A DNA stretch of 8,482 nt from Hyphomicrobiales bacterium (GCA_003558415.1 PWLT01000055.1:1-8482), one strand, 5' to 3'; counted from the stretch's first letter, positions 1-7,137 are shown. The notes: generated by a model not told the origin, from the sequence alone. Translations and numbers: made by a program.

Positions 1-281
1 ACCACCTTGGTGACACCGGCTGCCTTGGCACGCTCCGCAAGCAGCTTGCCGACCTCGGATGCCGCACTGGTATCGGCACCGGTCTGCAGCTTCTCGCGCA
101 TGTCCTTCTCCATGGAGGAGGCCGCGGCGAGGGTATGGCCCTTGTCGTCGTCGATCACCTGGGCATAGATCTGCTTCGATGAGCGGAACACCGACAGGCG
201 CGGGCGCCCATAGGCCACCTTCTTGATCGCGCGGCGGACGCGAGCCTTACGGCGACCCGCCGTATCCAACTTCTTCGTCAT
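1..281 (-). CDS. rplR: 50S ribosomal protein L18 (5' part, runs off the window)
   Basis: L18 binds 5S rRNA and, with L5 and L25, anchors it in the central protuberance of the 50S subunit. The first 93 codons are present; a complete L18 is about 117-120 residues, so roughly the last quarter lies beyond the left edge. The visible protein starts [20 protein letters not shown], a basic N-terminal tail. It continues with [20 protein letters not shown], the conserved 5S-binding core, and [13 protein letters not shown], and ends in the helix [13 protein letters not shown]. The start is the ATG at 279-281, preceded by AAGGAG that overlaps the TAA stop of rplF, 12 bases upstream. Position after rplF is the normal spc order; rpsE would be expected next, outside the window. 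Identification rests on the motifs and the context. Confidence 0.95.
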   Translation of the reverse strand, partial: MTKKLDTAGRRKARVRRAIKKVAYGRPRLSVFRSSKQIYAQVIDDDKGHTLAAASSMEKDMREKLQTGADTSAASEVGKLLAERAKAAGVTKV

Positions 282-293
282 GATCCGCGCTCC

Positions 294-827
294 TTACTTC
301 TTCTTGCCTTCCTTGCGGAAGATGAATTCGTCGGCATAGCGCACGCCCTTGCCCTTGTAGGGCTCCGGGGGACGCCATTCGCGGATTTCCGCCGCGATCT
401 GCCCGACGCGTTGCTTGTCCTTGCCGGTGACGACAATTTCCGTCGGCTTGGGCGTGGTGATCTGGATATCGGCCGGGATCGCGAATTCCACGTCATGGCT
501 GTAGCCGAGCGACAGCTTCAACGTGCTTCCCTGGACGGCGGCACGATAACCGACACCGGTGATCTCCAGCTTCTTCTCGAAGCCCTTCGAGACGCCGTCG
601 GCGATGCTCTGCAGCATGGCGCGCGACAGGCCCCATTTGGAACGCGCCACCTTGGACTGGTCGCGCGGGGTCACGGTCACCGCGCCATCGGCGAAGGCGA
701 CACTGACCTCATCGGGGACGGTGAAGGACATTTCGCCCTTCGCGCCCTTCATCTTCACAATCTGGCCGTCGACATTGGCCGTCACGCCGGACGGCACCGC
801 GACGGGCTTTTTGCCTACTCGAGACAT
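294..827 (-). CDS. rplF: 50S ribosomal protein L6
   Basis: L6 is a two-domain 23S rRNA-binding protein near the factor-binding (GTPase-associated) region of the 50S subunit, close to the sarcin-ricin loop. At 177 residues it has the usual bacterial length. It begins [15 protein letters not shown], the standard N-terminus. The first domain covers about residues 1-80 and the second about 81-177. The C-terminal family signature PEPYKGKG lies at residues 154-161, followed by [16 protein letters not shown] with a lysine-rich end. The ATG at 825-827 has GGGAG 8 bases upstream. The gap to rpsH is 31 bases. The TAA stop contributes to the ribosome binding site of rplR. Nothing looks truncated or unusual. 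Confidence 0.98.
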   Translation of the reverse strand: MSRVGKKPVAVPSGVTANVDGQIVKMKGAKGEMSFTVPDEVSVAFADGAVTVTPRDQSKVARSKWGLSRAMLQSIADGVSKGFEKKLEITGVGYRAAVQGSTLKLSLGYSHDVEFAIPADIQITTPKPTEIVVTGKDKQRVGQIAAEIREWRPPEPYKGKGVRYADEFIFRKEGKKK

Positions 828-858
828 GTTTCAAGCTCCCGTGTTTGCTGGCGCCCGG

Positions 859-1257
859 TCAGAAGACCTTGCAGAGCACTTCGCCGCCGACATTCTGCTC
901 GCGCGCATCATGATCAGCCATGACGCCCTTGGATGTCGAGAGAATGATGGTACCGAGGCCATCGGCCACGCGCGGCATCGTGTCGATCGACATGTAGACG
1001 CGGCGCCCGGGCTTCGAGACACGCTCGATCTTCCGGATCACCGGCAGGCCGTCGAAATACTTGAGCTCAATGGTGAACTCGGTGCGTCCATTGCCGAACT
1101 CGGCCGTGGAATAGTCGCGGATATAGCCTTCCGACTTCAGCACTTCCAGAACGCGCGCACGCAGCCTGGAGCCGGGCGTGAGCACGCTCGGCCGGCGGCG
1201 CAGCTGCGCGTTGCGGATGCGGGTCAGCATATCCCCGAGAGGATCGGTCATCGCCAT
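859..1257 (-). CDS. rpsH: 30S ribosomal protein S8
   Basis: S8 is a primary 16S rRNA-binding protein that organises the central domain (helix 21) of the 30S subunit. In E. coli it also represses spc operon translation by binding its own mRNA. The protein is 132 residues, normal for the family (E. coli 130). It opens [18 protein letters not shown], typical of S8. The signature [16 protein letters not shown] is at residues 100-115, followed by the conserved end GGEVLCKVF. The ATG at 1255-1257 was chosen because AAGGAG (1265-1270, read on the minus strand) sits 7 bases upstream; the Met two codons later would be spaced too far. That Shine-Dalgarno sequence overlaps the stop codon of rpsN, so the two genes are probably translationally coupled. 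Confidence 0.98.
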   Translation of the reverse strand: MAMTDPLGDMLTRIRNAQLRRRPSVLTPGSRLRARVLEVLKSEGYIRDYSTAEFGNGRTEFTIELKYFDGLPVIRKIERVSKPGRRVYMSIDTMPRVADGLGTIILSTSKGVMADHDAREQNVGGEVLCKVF

Positions 1258-1268
1258 GAGATCTCTCC

Positions 1269-1574
1269 TTACCAGCTGGACTTGACGAGGCCCGGAATCA
1301 GGCCGCGCGAGCCGAGCTCACGCAACGCGATACGGGACATGCCGAGTTTGCGGTAATAGGCGCGGGGGCGCCCGGTGACCTCGCAGCGATTGACGATGCG
1401 GGTGGGGTTCGCGTTGCGCGGCAGTTCCGCCAGCTTGAGGCGCGCAGCGAAGCGCTCCTCCATGGACAGGGACTGATCGTTCGCAACCGCGAGAAGCCGC
1501 GCGCGGCGACCGGCGAATTTCTTCACCAGCTTGCGGCGGTTCTTGTTCTTCTCGATCGCGCTTTTCTTAGCCAT
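1269..1574 (-). CDS. rpsN: 30S ribosomal protein S14, zinc-independent (C-minus) type
   Basis: S14 is a late-assembling protein of the 30S head. The 101-residue length and sequence ([20 protein letters not shown] at the start, [11 protein letters not shown] at the end) mark the long form found in most proteobacteria. The only cysteine is C64 in [10 protein letters not shown], so the two CXXC zinc-ribbon pairs of the short zinc form are missing; this is the C-minus type, which does not need zinc. The start is the ATG at 1572-1574, with GGAGGA 6 bases upstream. An out-of-frame ATG four bases earlier (1576-1578) lies only 2 bases from the Shine-Dalgarno sequence and is unlikely to be used. It follows rplE after 42 bases and feeds directly into rpsH through a stop/Shine-Dalgarno overlap. 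Confidence 0.98.
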   Translation of the reverse strand: MAKKSAIEKNKNRRKLVKKFAGRRARLLAVANDQSLSMEERFAARLKLAELPRNANPTRIVNRCEVTGRPRAYYRKLGMSRIALRELGSRGLIPGLVKSSW

Positions 1575-1598
1575 TCATTTTCCTCCAGTGTCCGCGTC

Positions 1599-1619
1599 TG
1601 AGGCTTTCATCCAGCCTCA
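1599..1619 (-). other. Small hairpin over the rplE stop codon
   Basis: On the minus strand TGAGGCT (1619-1613) and AGCCTCA (1605-1599) are perfect complements, a 7-bp stem with a 7-base loop. The first three bases are the rplE stop codon. No U-run follows, so it is not an intrinsic terminator. It might slow ribosomes, protect mRNA ends or do nothing. It sits in the 42-base rplE-rpsN gap, upstream of the rpsN Shine-Dalgarno sequence, which it leaves free. Confidence 0.45.
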
Positions 1620-2180
1620 CTGCCGGAACGGGAATTCGAAGTGACGCAGCAGGGCACGCGCCTCTTCATCGGTTTTCGCGGTGGTCGCCACGATGACGTC
1701 CATGCCCCAGATCTGCTCGACCTTGTCGTAGTTGATCTCCGGGAACACGATATGCTCCTTGATGCCGAAAGCATAGTTGCCACGACCATCGAAGGATTTC
1801 GGGTTGAGCCCGCGGAAGTCACGCACGCGCGGCAACGCGATGTTGACCAGGCGATCGAGAAACTCGAACATCCGGACCTTGCGCAACGTCACTTTGCAGC
1901 CGATCGGCATGTTCTCGCGCACCTTGAAGGACGAGATCGCCTTGCGGGCACGGGTGATCACCGGCGCCTGACCCGCGATGAGCGCGAGATCGCCGGCAGC
2001 GGACGATGCCTTCTTGGAATCGGCGACGGATTCACCGATGCCCATATTGATCACGATCTTGTCGATCGTGGGAACCTGCATGGGGTTCTTGTAGCCGAAC
2101 TCCTCCTGGAGCTTCGGACGCACCACTTCGTCGTAGTGCTTGCGCAGCCGCGGCGCGTAGTCGATCAGAGCCTCAGCCAT
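1617..2180 (-). CDS. rplE: 50S ribosomal protein L5
   Basis: L5 binds 5S rRNA and helix 84 of 23S rRNA in the central protuberance, where it contacts the P-site tRNA and forms a bridge to S13 of the small subunit. The protein is 187 residues (E. coli 179). Family landmarks are the N-terminal [19 protein letters not shown], the strand [15 protein letters not shown] at about 37-51, the signature area [20 protein letters not shown] at about 67-86, and the C-terminal [20 protein letters not shown]. The ATG at 2178-2180 overlaps the end of rplX by 8 bases (ATGGCTGA contains the rplX TGA), so it should be translated by coupling. GGGGGA lies 8 bases upstream of the start. The stop codon lies in the first strand of a small hairpin. 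Confidence 0.98.
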   Translation of the reverse strand: MAEALIDYAPRLRKHYDEVVRPKLQEEFGYKNPMQVPTIDKIVINMGIGESVADSKKASSAAGDLALIAGQAPVITRARKAISSFKVRENMPIGCKVTLRKVRMFEFLDRLVNIALPRVRDFRGLNPKSFDGRGNYAFGIKEHIVFPEINYDKVEQIWGMDVIVATTAKTDEEARALLRHFEFPFRQ

Positions 2181-2490
2181 CGATCAGATCCCCCGAACGC
2201 TTGGCGAAACGAACCTTGCGCCCGTCTTCCAAAACCTTGAAACCAACCCGAGTCGGCTTGCCGTCCTTCGGATCGGCGTAAGCCAGATTCGAGATCTGCA
2301 GCGGAGCTTCCTTGGTGATGATCCCCGCTTCCTGCGACGCGGTCTGGCGCTGATGGCGCTTGACCTGGTTGACGCCGCGCACCAGCGCGCGTCCTTCCGC
2401 CGGAATGACCTTCACGATCTCACCGGTCTTGCCCTTGTCGCGGCCCGCGAGAACGACCACGCGGTCGCCCTTCTTGAGTTTCGCAGCCAT
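2173..2490 (-). CDS. rplX: 50S ribosomal protein L24
   Basis: L24 starts assembly of the 50S subunit by binding the 5' domain of 23S rRNA and ends up near the exit of the peptide tunnel. The 105-residue product (E. coli 104) begins [20 protein letters not shown], a clear KOW motif at about residues 6-32. It continues through [10 protein letters not shown] and ends with [15 protein letters not shown] chose the ATG at 2488-2490 rather than the in-frame GTG just before it. The ATG forms the common TGATG overlap with the rplN stop, GGAGGT is 6 bases upstream of it, and MAAK is the usual N-terminus; the GTG would have only 3 bases of spacing. The 3' end overlaps rplE by 8 bases. Confidence 0.97.
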   Translation of the reverse strand: MAAKLKKGDRVVVLAGRDKGKTGEIVKVIPAEGRALVRGVNQVKRHQRQTASQEAGIITKEAPLQISNLAYADPKDGKPTRVGFKVLEDGRKVRFAKRSGDLIDG

Positions 2491-2858
2491 CACAGCACCT
2501 CCGGCGCCAGCGAAATGATCTTCATGTGGTTCTTCGCACGCAGTTCGCGCGGAACCGGGCCGAAGATACGCGTGCCGACAGGCTCCTTGTTGTTGTTGAC
2601 CAGCACGGCCGCATTGCGGTCGAAGCGGATCACGGAGCCGTCCTGACGACGGATGTCCTTGGCCGTGCGCACGACGACGGCGCGCATGACGTCGCCCTTC
2701 TTCACACGACCGCGCGGGATCGCCTCCTTCACGGAAACGACGATAATGTCACCGACCGAAGCGTATTTGCGCTTCGAACCGCCCAGAACCTTGATGCACA
2801 TGACACGACGGGCGCCCGAATTATCGGCGACGTCGAGATTGGTCTGCATCTGGATCAT
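2490..2858 (-). CDS. rplN: 50S ribosomal protein L14
   Basis: L14 lies on the subunit interface of the 50S particle, touches 16S rRNA helix 14 in an intersubunit bridge, and is the docking site of the silencing factor RsfS. The product is 122 residues, essentially the standard length. It begins [20 protein letters not shown]. The internal region [20 protein letters not shown] and the following [14 protein letters not shown] hold the L14 signature, and the C-terminal [13 protein letters not shown] is characteristic. The ATG at 2856-2858 has AGGA about 8 bases upstream within a purine-rich stretch. This is the first gene after a 202-base gap, the position at which the spc operon begins in E. 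coli. Its stop overlaps the rplX start by one base. Confidence 0.98.
   Translation of the reverse strand: MIQMQTNLDVADNSGARRVMCIKVLGGSKRKYASVGDIIVVSVKEAIPRGRVKKGDVMRAVVVRTAKDIRRQDGSVIRFDRNAAVLVNNNKEPVGTRIFGPVPRELRAKNHMKIISLAPEVL
2497..2502 (-). promoter_or_regulatory. Shine-Dalgarno of rplX, decides the ATG start
   Basis: GGAGGT on the minus strand lies inside the last codons of rplN. It is 6 bases from the ATG at 2488-2490 but only 3 from the GTG before it, so the ATG is the better start. Confidence 0.75.
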
Positions 2859-2897
2859 GGCCTTGATCCTTTCCTTGTCTCAGACAGGTTTCCGGCC

Positions 2898-2917
2898 GTT
2901 GAGCGGTATTGCCCAAC
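2898..2917 (-). other. Hairpin in the rplN leader
   Basis: On the minus strand GTTGGGC (2917-2911) pairs with GCTCAAC (2904-2898), seven pairs including one G-U, closing a six-base loop AATACC. CC/GG just outside could extend the stem if one G bulges. There is no U-run after it. It is placed about 40 bases before the rplN start, where a leader structure could bind a ribosomal protein; that role is a guess. Confidence 0.4.
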
Positions 2918-2963
2918 CGGACTACGCCTGACGGGGATCTGCCGTCCCCTGCCTATGATCGCG

Positions 2964-2989
2964 AAAGGCGCTCCGATACACGAAGCGCC
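2964..2989 (-). terminator. Possible weak terminator or attenuator after rpsQ
   Basis: GGCGCTTC (2989-2982) and GGAGCGCC (2974-2967) form an 8-bp stem with one G-U pair and a 7-base loop, followed by only three Ts on the minus strand. It lies about 70 bases past the rpsQ stop. The stem is GC-rich, but the U-run is too short for a confident intrinsic terminator. Partial termination or read-through between the S10 and spc segments is possible. Confidence 0.35.
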
Positions 2990-3001
2990 GCCCACTGACA
3001 A
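2973..3001 (-). promoter_or_regulatory. Candidate promoter for the spc segment
   Basis: TTGTCA (3001-2996), one mismatch from TTGACA, is followed after exactly 17 bases by TATCGG (2978-2973), which matches TATAAT at only three positions. The -10 falls in the loop and 3' stem of the 2967-2989 hairpin. The location fits the E. coli spc promoter, but the -10 is poor and this could be chance. Confidence 0.25.
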
Positions 3002-3060
3002 GCCCGTTTCGCTCCCGCAGCAGAATTCCACCGCGAGGCGACCCGGACCAGCCGCTCGAT

Positions 3061-3303
3061 TCAGCCCTTGGGGGCTTCCTGCAAAAGAACCCAGCTCTTC
3101 AGTTTGGACAACGGGCGTCCCTCCTGAATGAGAACCACGTCACCGGTCTTGGCGGCGTTGCTCTCGTCATGAGCGTGATAGTTCTTTGTGCGACGCACCG
3201 TCTTCTTGAGAAGGGGGTGCGTGAAACGGCGCTCGACCTTCACGACAACAGTCTTGTCCTGTTTGTCGCTGACGACGACGCCCTGCAATACGCGCTTCGG
3301 CAT
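3061..3303 (-). CDS. rpsQ: 30S ribosomal protein S17
   Basis: S17 is an OB-fold primary binder of 16S rRNA (helices 7 and 11) that works early in 30S assembly. The protein is 80 residues (E. coli 84). It begins [20 protein letters not shown], the usual opening, with the basic loop [20 protein letters not shown] in the middle. The signature [18 protein letters not shown] is at residues 54-71. The ATG at 3301-3303 is preceded by AAGGAAG, which begins within the TAA stop of rpmC, so translation is likely coupled. It is the last gene of the S10 segment; a 202-base gap follows, as at the end of the S10 operon in E. coli. Confidence 0.98.
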   Translation of the reverse strand: MPKRVLQGVVVSDKQDKTVVVKVERRFTHPLLKKTVRRTKNYHAHDESNAAKTGDVVLIQEGRPLSKLKSWVLLQEAPKG

Positions 3304-3315
3304 GATCTGTCTTCC

Positions 3316-3528
3316 TTACGCCTTCGCTTCAGTCTGCTTGTGGCGCTGAAGCGTCTTGACGCGTGCGATGTCCTTGCGGACCTCGGTCACACGCGCCGTG
3401 TTCTCCAGCTGGCCGGTGGCACGCTGAAAACGCAGGTTGAACTGCTCTTTCTTCAGCGAAACCAGCTCGTCCTGAAGCTGATCGGCGGTCATCGCCTGCA
3501 GATCGCTCACTCGCTGCTTGGACTTCAT
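3316..3528 (-). CDS. rpmC: 50S ribosomal protein L29
   Basis: L29 is a small helical-hairpin protein beside L23 at the peptide tunnel exit, part of the platform where the signal recognition particle and trigger factor dock. With the chosen start it is 70 residues. The first helix [20 protein letters not shown] is at about 15-34, the loop [13 protein letters not shown] comes next, and the second helix carries the family signature [12 protein letters not shown] start it at the ATG at 3526-3528 because GGAG lies 6 bases upstream and [10 protein letters not shown] fits the family. An earlier in-frame ATG at 3538-3540 overlaps the rplP stop as TGATG and would add MEIA, but it lacks a Shine-Dalgarno sequence. 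That alternative remains possible through coupled re-initiation. Confidence 0.94.
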   Translation of the reverse strand: MKSKQRVSDLQAMTADQLQDELVSLKKEQFNLRFQRATGQLENTARVTEVRKDIARVKTLQRHKQTEAKA

Positions 3529-3532
3529 GGCA

Positions 3533-3538
3533 ATCTCC
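3533..3538 (-). promoter_or_regulatory. Shine-Dalgarno deciding the rpmC start
   Basis: GGAGAT on the minus strand is ideally placed for the ATG at 3526-3528 and lies inside what would be the coding region of the longer form. It supports the shorter, 70-residue L29. Confidence 0.65.
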
Positions 3539-3539
3539 A

Positions 3540-3953
3540 TCAATCGGCGATGCGCTGCACGACACGCGTGCGGATCGGAAGCTTCGCGCCGCCGAGGCGC
3601 AGGGCCTCACGTGCGATTTCCTCGTTCACACCGTCGATCTCGAACATGATCCGACCAGGCTTGACACGGGCCGCCCAATATTCCGGGGAACCCTTGCCCT
3701 TACCCATGCGGACTTCGGTCGGCTTCTTCGAAACCGGGACATCCGGAAAGATCCGGATCCAGACCCGGCCCTGACGCTTCATGAAGCGGGTGATCGCGCG
3801 GCGGGCCGCCTCGATCTGCCGCGCCGTGACGCGCTCCGGCTCGAGAGCCTTGAGGCCGTACTGGCCAAAATTCAGATCCATGCCGCCCTTGGCGACGCCC
3901 TTGATGCGCCCCTTGAACTGCTTGCGGAACTTCGTCTTCTTCGGTTGCAACAT
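3540..3953 (-). CDS. rplP: 50S ribosomal protein L16
   Basis: L16 organises the A-site and peptidyl-transferase region of 23S rRNA and is one of the last proteins added to the 50S subunit. The product is 137 residues, the standard length (E. coli 136). It begins [19 protein letters not shown]. It contains [20 protein letters not shown] at residues 63-82 and the signature [11 protein letters not shown] at 83-93, and closes with [18 protein letters not shown]. Arg82 matches by position the arginine hydroxylated in E. coli L16 (Arg81); whether it is modified here cannot be told. GGAG lies 7 bases before the ATG at 3951-3953. It is 21 bases after rpsC and overlaps the region that starts rpmC. Confidence 0.98.
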   Translation of the reverse strand: MLQPKKTKFRKQFKGRIKGVAKGGMDLNFGQYGLKALEPERVTARQIEAARRAITRFMKRQGRVWIRIFPDVPVSKKPTEVRMGKGKGSPEYWAARVKPGRIMFEIDGVNEEIAREALRLGGAKLPIRTRVVQRIAD

Positions 3954-3974
3954 GGCGGATCTCCGTTCCGATGA

Positions 3975-4682
3975 TCAGGCCGCGTGATCGCGACGGCCGC
4001 CACCGGAGCGACCTCCCTCTTCGTTCATGCGCTTGTCCTGGGCCATGGGGTCATGTTCCAGGATCTCGCCCTTGAACACCCAGACCTTGATGCCACAGGT
4101 GCCGTAGGTCGTGAATGCCGTCGCGGTGCCGTAATCGACATCGGCGCGAAGCGTATGCAGCGGCACGCGGCCCTCACGGTACCATTCGACACGCGCGATC
4201 TCCGCACCGCCCAGGCGACCCGCGCAGTTGATGCGGATACCCTCGGCACCCAGGCGCATGGCCGACTGCACGGCGCGCTTCATGGCACGACGGAAGGCGA
4301 CGCGGCGCTCGAGCTGCTGGGCGATCGATTCGGCGATGAGCGTGGCATCGATCTCGGGCTTGCGCACCTCGACGATGTTGATCGTCACTTCGCCGTCGGT
4401 CATGCGACCCACGAGCTTGCGCAGCTTCTCGATATCCGCACCCTTCTTGCCGATCACCACACCCGGACGCGCCGAGTGGATGGTCACGCGGCACTTCTTG
4501 TGCGGACGCTCGATGACGATGCGCGACACGGCGGCCTGCTTGAGCTGCTTGCGCAGCGCCTCGCGGATGGCCATGTCTTCGTGCAGCAGGCGGGCATATT
4601 CACCCTTGGGGGCGAACCAGCGCGAATCCCAGGTGCGATTGATACCCAGCCTGAGGCCGATCGGGTTGACTTTATGACCCAT
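3975..4682 (-). CDS. rpsC: 30S ribosomal protein S3
   Basis: S3 lies at the mRNA entry channel of the 30S head and, with S4 and S5, unwinds structured mRNA. The 235-residue product (E. coli 233) begins [20 protein letters not shown]. An N-terminal KH domain carries the GXXG loop as GKKG at residues 78-81. The C-terminal domain includes the signature stretch around [20 protein letters not shown] at about 147-166. Arg131, Arg132 and Lys135, the residues implicated in helicase activity in E. coli S3, are present at the same numbers. The tail is Gly/Arg-rich ([13 protein letters not shown]). The ATG at 4680-4682 is 10 bases after rplV, and GAGGAG overlaps the rplV stop, so coupling is likely. Confidence 0.98.
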   Translation of the reverse strand: MGHKVNPIGLRLGINRTWDSRWFAPKGEYARLLHEDMAIREALRKQLKQAAVSRIVIERPHKKCRVTIHSARPGVVIGKKGADIEKLRKLVGRMTDGEVTINIVEVRKPEIDATLIAESIAQQLERRVAFRRAMKRAVQSAMRLGAEGIRINCAGRLGGAEIARVEWYREGRVPLHTLRADVDYGTATAFTTYGTCGIKVWVFKGEILEHDPMAQDKRMNEEGGRSGGGRRDHAA

Positions 4683-4692
4683 TCCTTGCTCC

Positions 4693-5073
4693 TCAGGCCT
4701 GTTCGGCTTTTTCGCGAACCACGATGGTCAGGTTCGAGAAGGGTTTCAGAATTCGTGCACCGCGACCGCGGGCACGGGCGTGGAAACGCTTCATGACAAG
4801 AGCCTTGCCCACGAAGGCCTCCTTCACCACCAGATCGTCGACGTCGAGATCATGATTGTTCTCGGCATTGGCGATGGCGCTTTCGAGGCACTTCTTCACG
4901 TCGCGTGCGATGCGCTTGCGCGAAAACTCGAGATCCGCGAGCGCCGCTGCGACCTTCTTGCCGCGAATCAGCTGCGCCACGAGATTGAGCTTCTGCGGGC
5001 TGACGCGAAGCATGCGCAGAACCGCCTTGGCTTCGGTATCGCCCAATGCGCGGGGGGTAGCCGGCTTGCCCAT
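4693..5073 (-). CDS. rplV: 50S ribosomal protein L22
   Basis: L22 binds 23S rRNA and sends a long beta-hairpin into the peptide exit tunnel, where it helps form the constriction sensed by arrest peptides and macrolides. With the chosen start it is 126 residues, longer than E. coli (110) but usual for alphaproteobacteria. It begins [20 protein letters not shown]. The core has [19 protein letters not shown] at about 23-41, and the tunnel hairpin [18 protein letters not shown] at about 94-111. A longer reading frame reaches back to 5106 inside rpsS. I prefer the ATG at 5071-5073, one base past the rpsS TAA, because GAGG is 7 bases upstream and the extra [11 protein letters not shown] is just the out-of-frame reading of the rpsS tail. 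Confidence 0.96.
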   Translation of the reverse strand: MGKPATPRALGDTEAKAVLRMLRVSPQKLNLVAQLIRGKKVAAALADLEFSRKRIARDVKKCLESAIANAENNHDLDVDDLVVKEAFVGKALVMKRFHARARGRGARILKPFSNLTIVVREKAEQA

Positions 5074-5074
5074 G

Positions 5075-5353
5075 TTACCGCCTCTTCGCCTTCTTGTCCG
5101 CCGCATGGCCCGGGAAGGTGCGCGTCGGCGAAAACTCGCCGAACTTGTGGCCCACCATCTCCTCGCTCACGTTGACGGGGATGTGTTTGTGCCCGTTGTA
5201 CACACCGAAGGTGAGGCCAACGAACTGCGGAAGGATCGTGGAGCGCCGGCTCCAGATCTTGATGACGTCGTTACGGCCCGACTCACGAGCCGCATCGGCC
5301 TTCTTGAGAAGGTAGCCGTCGACGAACGGGCCCTTCTTGATTGAACGTGCCAT
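5075..5353 (-). CDS. rpsS: 30S ribosomal protein S19
   Basis: S19 sits in the 30S head, forms a complex with S13, and contributes to the intersubunit bridges and contact with the A-site tRNA. The product is 92 residues, exactly the usual size. It begins [20 protein letters not shown]. Middle motifs are [19 protein letters not shown] and YNGHKHIPV. The C-terminal signature is [20 protein letters not shown] at about 65-84, followed by a lysine/arginine tail. The ATG at 5351-5353 follows AAGGAG, whose first bases belong to the TAA stop of rplB, leaving a 10-base gap. Only one base separates its own stop from the rplV start. Confidence 0.98.
   Translation of the reverse strand: MARSIKKGPFVDGYLLKKADAARESGRNDVIKIWSRRSTILPQFVGLTFGVYNGHKHIPVNVSEEMVGHKFGEFSPTRTFPGHAADKKAKRR
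5081..5084 (-). promoter_or_regulatory. Shine-Dalgarno of rplV, decides its start
   Basis: GAGG on the minus strand, inside the last lysine/arginine codons of rpsS, is 7 bases from the ATG at 5071-5073. It supports the short form of L22 that begins just after the rpsS stop. Confidence 0.6.
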
Positions 5354-5363
5354 GGCGCGCTCC

Positions 5364-6203
5364 TTACCTCTTCTTGCGGGCGTGGCGGCTCGTCACGATG
5401 AACTTGTCCGTCCGCTTGTTGGACCTGGTCTTGTGCCCCTTGGTGGGCTTGCCCCAGGGGGTGACCGGATGGCGACCGCCGGAAGTACGGCCTTCGCCGC
5501 CGCCGTGCGGGTGGTCGATCGGGTTCATCACGACGCCGCGGTTATGCGGCCGCTTGCCGAGCCAGCGATGGCGGCCCGCCTTGCCCATCGAGATGTTCAT
5601 GTGGTCCGGATTCGACACCGCACCGACCGTCGCAAAGCAACGGCCATGAACCAGACGCTGTTCACCTGATCCCAGACGCACCGAGACGTAACCACGGTCA
5701 CGACCGACGATCTGGGCATAAGACCCCGCCGAGCGCGCGACGGAGCCGCCGCGGCCGATCTTGGTCTCGATGTTGTGCACCACCGTCCCGACGGGAATGT
5801 TCCCGATCGGCATGGCGTTGCCCGGCTTGATGTCGGCCTGTTCGGCCGCCGTCACCTTGTCGCCGGCGGAAAGCCGCTGGGGCGCCAGGATGTAAGCCTT
5901 CTCACCATCGTCATAGGCGATCAGCGCGATATAGGCCGTGCGGTTGGGATCATACTCGATCCGCTGCACGGTCGCGGTGTCACCCAGGCGTGCACGACGC
6001 TTGAAATCCACCACGCGATAGGTGCGCTTGTGGCCACCGCCGCGGAAGCGCACCGTGATGCGCCCCGTATTGTTACGACCACCCTTGGAGGACAGACCCT
6101 CCGTCAGGGATTTCTCGGGCTTGCCCTTGTACAGGCCCGAACGGTCGACGATCACGAGCTGACGCAGGCCCGGCGTGATCGGTTTGAAACTCTTCAAAGC
6201 CAT
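5364..6203 (-). CDS. rplB: 50S ribosomal protein L2
   Basis: L2 is one of the most conserved 50S proteins. It is required for subunit association and for an active peptidyl-transferase centre. The 279-residue product (E. coli 273) begins [20 protein letters not shown]. It has the OB-fold RNA-binding domain with [20 protein letters not shown] at about 47-66, then an SH3-like barrel around residues 125-195. The C-terminal signature is [20 protein letters not shown] at 227-246. His231 matches by position the functionally important His229 of E. coli L2. The end [13 protein letters not shown] plus a basic tail is normal. The ATG at 6201-6203 lies 20 bases after rplW with an upstream AGGAGAG. Its stop supplies part of the rpsS ribosome binding site. 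Confidence 0.99.
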   Translation of the reverse strand: MALKSFKPITPGLRQLVIVDRSGLYKGKPEKSLTEGLSSKGGRNNTGRITVRFRGGGHKRTYRVVDFKRRARLGDTATVQRIEYDPNRTAYIALIAYDDGEKAYILAPQRLSAGDKVTAAEQADIKPGNAMPIGNIPVGTVVHNIETKIGRGGSVARSAGSYAQIVGRDRGYVSVRLGSGEQRLVHGRCFATVGAVSNPDHMNISMGKAGRHRWLGKRPHNRGVVMNPIDHPHGGGEGRTSGGRHPVTPWGKPTKGHKTRSNKRTDKFIVTSRHARKKR

Positions 6204-6223
6204 CGGATCACTCTCCTAACCGC

Positions 6224-6520
6224 TCACAGGCCCGTAGTCACATCGATCGTCTGGCCCTCTTCGAGGGTCACGATCGCTTTCTTGACGTCATTGCGACGCC
6301 CCTTGATCCCGCGGAAGACCTTGACCTTGCCCTTGGTGACGGCGACGTTGACCGCCTTCACCTTGACGCCGAACAACTTCTCGACGGCGGACTTGATCTG
6401 CGGCTTCGTCGCGGTCGGGGCGACCCTGAAGACGACCTTGTTCTGCTCCGAAAGAAGGGTGGCCTTCTCGGTGATCACCGGAGCGACGATCACGTCGTAA
6501 TGGCGCGGATCCATGCTCAT
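6224..6520 (-). CDS. rplW: 50S ribosomal protein L23
   Basis: L23 lies at the peptide tunnel exit and is the main docking site for trigger factor and the signal recognition particle. The 98-residue product (E. coli 100) begins [20 protein letters not shown]. Glu18, in the TEK motif, matches the glutamate that binds trigger factor in E. coli. The internal loop that reaches towards the tunnel is [20 protein letters not shown] at about 58-77. The ATG at 6518-6520 forms an ATGA overlap with the rplD stop, and GGAGG is 10 bases upstream. A second in-frame ATG two codons later is 16 bases away and less likely. Confidence 0.97.
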   Translation of the reverse strand: MSMDPRHYDVIVAPVITEKATLLSEQNKVVFRVAPTATKPQIKSAVEKLFGVKVKAVNVAVTKGKVKVFRGIKGRRNDVKKAIVTLEEGQTIDVTTGL

Positions 6521-7137
6521 TTGAAGCGCGCCTCCAGCGCATCCACAGCCGCCTTCGTGAGAACGAGTTTCTCACGACGCAGAATGTCATAGACGTTGAT
6601 GCCCTGGATGGGCAGGACGTCGATATTCGGGATCGCGCGAGCGGCCAGCTTGAAGTTGGCCTCGACCTCGGCACCGCCGATGAACAGGGCATTGGCCAGA
6701 CCCAGCTTGCCGAAACGCTCCTTGAGCGCCTTGGTCTTGGGATCAGCCGCCGAGATCTCGTCGACGATGATCAGCGCGTCGCTCTTCGCCTTGGCGGAGA
6801 GGGCGTGCTTGAGCGCGAGCGCCCGAACCTTCTTGGGCAGATCATGGGCATGATCACGCGGGTGCGGACCGAAGGCCCGGCCACCGCCCCGGAACTGCAC
6901 GACGCGGGCATTGCCGTGACGTGCGTTACCGGTGCCCTTCTGGCGAAACATCTTCTTGCCGGTACGCGCGATCTCGCTGCGCGTCTTCACCTTGTGGGTG
7001 CCCGCGCGGCGCTTGGCGAGCTGCCAGCGCACGCAGCGCTGGATCAGATCGGCGCGGGGCTCGAGACCGAAAATGGTCTCATCGAGCTCGACCGAACCGG
7101 CCTTGCCGCCCTCGAGCGTGGTGACGTCGATCTTCAT
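6517..7137 (-). CDS. rplD: 50S ribosomal protein L4
   Basis: L4 binds 23S rRNA and extends a long loop into the peptide exit tunnel. In E. coli free L4 also represses the S10 operon at both transcription and translation. The product is 206 residues (E. coli 201). It begins [20 protein letters not shown]. The extended tunnel loop covers about residues 45-95, with the characteristic [20 protein letters not shown] and [17 protein letters not shown] start at the ATG at 7135-7137, giving the TGATG overlap with the rplC stop; an in-frame GTG one codon earlier is possible but less usual. GGGGAG (7146-7151) is 8 bases from the ATG. The 3' end overlaps rplW by four bases. Confidence 0.97.
   Translation of the reverse strand: MKIDVTTLEGGKAGSVELDETIFGLEPRADLIQRCVRWQLAKRRAGTHKVKTRSEIARTGKKMFRQKGTGNARHGNARVVQFRGGGRAFGPHPRDHAHDLPKKVRALALKHALSAKAKSDALIIVDEISAADPKTKALKERFGKLGLANALFIGGAEVEANFKLAARAIPNIDVLPIQGINVYDILRREKLVLTKAAVDALEARFK

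Larger units (their letters stand above)
2859..3060 (-). promoter_or_regulatory. Structured rpsQ-rplN intergenic region (S10/spc boundary)
   Basis: This 202-base stretch is the only long non-coding region in the window; neighbouring gaps are at most 69 bases. I found no credible gene in it on the minus strand. It contains two hairpins (2967-2989 and 2898-2917), a weak stem near the rplN ribosome binding site (about 2873-2888) and one poor to moderate promoter candidate. In E. coli the same gap separates two operons and carries the spc promoter, so a promoter or leader role here is a reasonable inference. The direct evidence is only the spacing and the inverted repeats. Confidence 0.5.

Noticed and set aside
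2526..3131. A hidden gene across the rpsQ-rplN gap on the plus strand
   Set aside because: Most of this frame is the antisense of rplN. It has no visible ribosome binding site and no recognisable domain, and the gap portion looks like leader sequence.
3529..3543. Longer L29 starting at TTG 3543 or ATG 3540
   Set aside because: The added MEIA residues do not fit the family and no Shine-Dalgarno sequence precedes them; GGAG is placed for the ATG at 3528. The ATG at 3540 is kept as an alternative in the gene entry.
3984..4796. Long open frames on the plus strand, such as this 270-codon one and those at 559-1356, 5775-6500 and 6805-7572
   Set aside because: They are antisense to well-identified ribosomal protein genes. 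High-GC coding DNA produces long stop-free antisense frames, and none of the products resembles a known family.
5074..5106. N-terminal extension of L22 ([11 protein letters not shown])
   Set aside because: It is the alternate-frame reading of the Lys/Arg-rich rpsS tail. The ATG after the rpsS stop has a good ribosome binding site and gives the expected family N-terminus.
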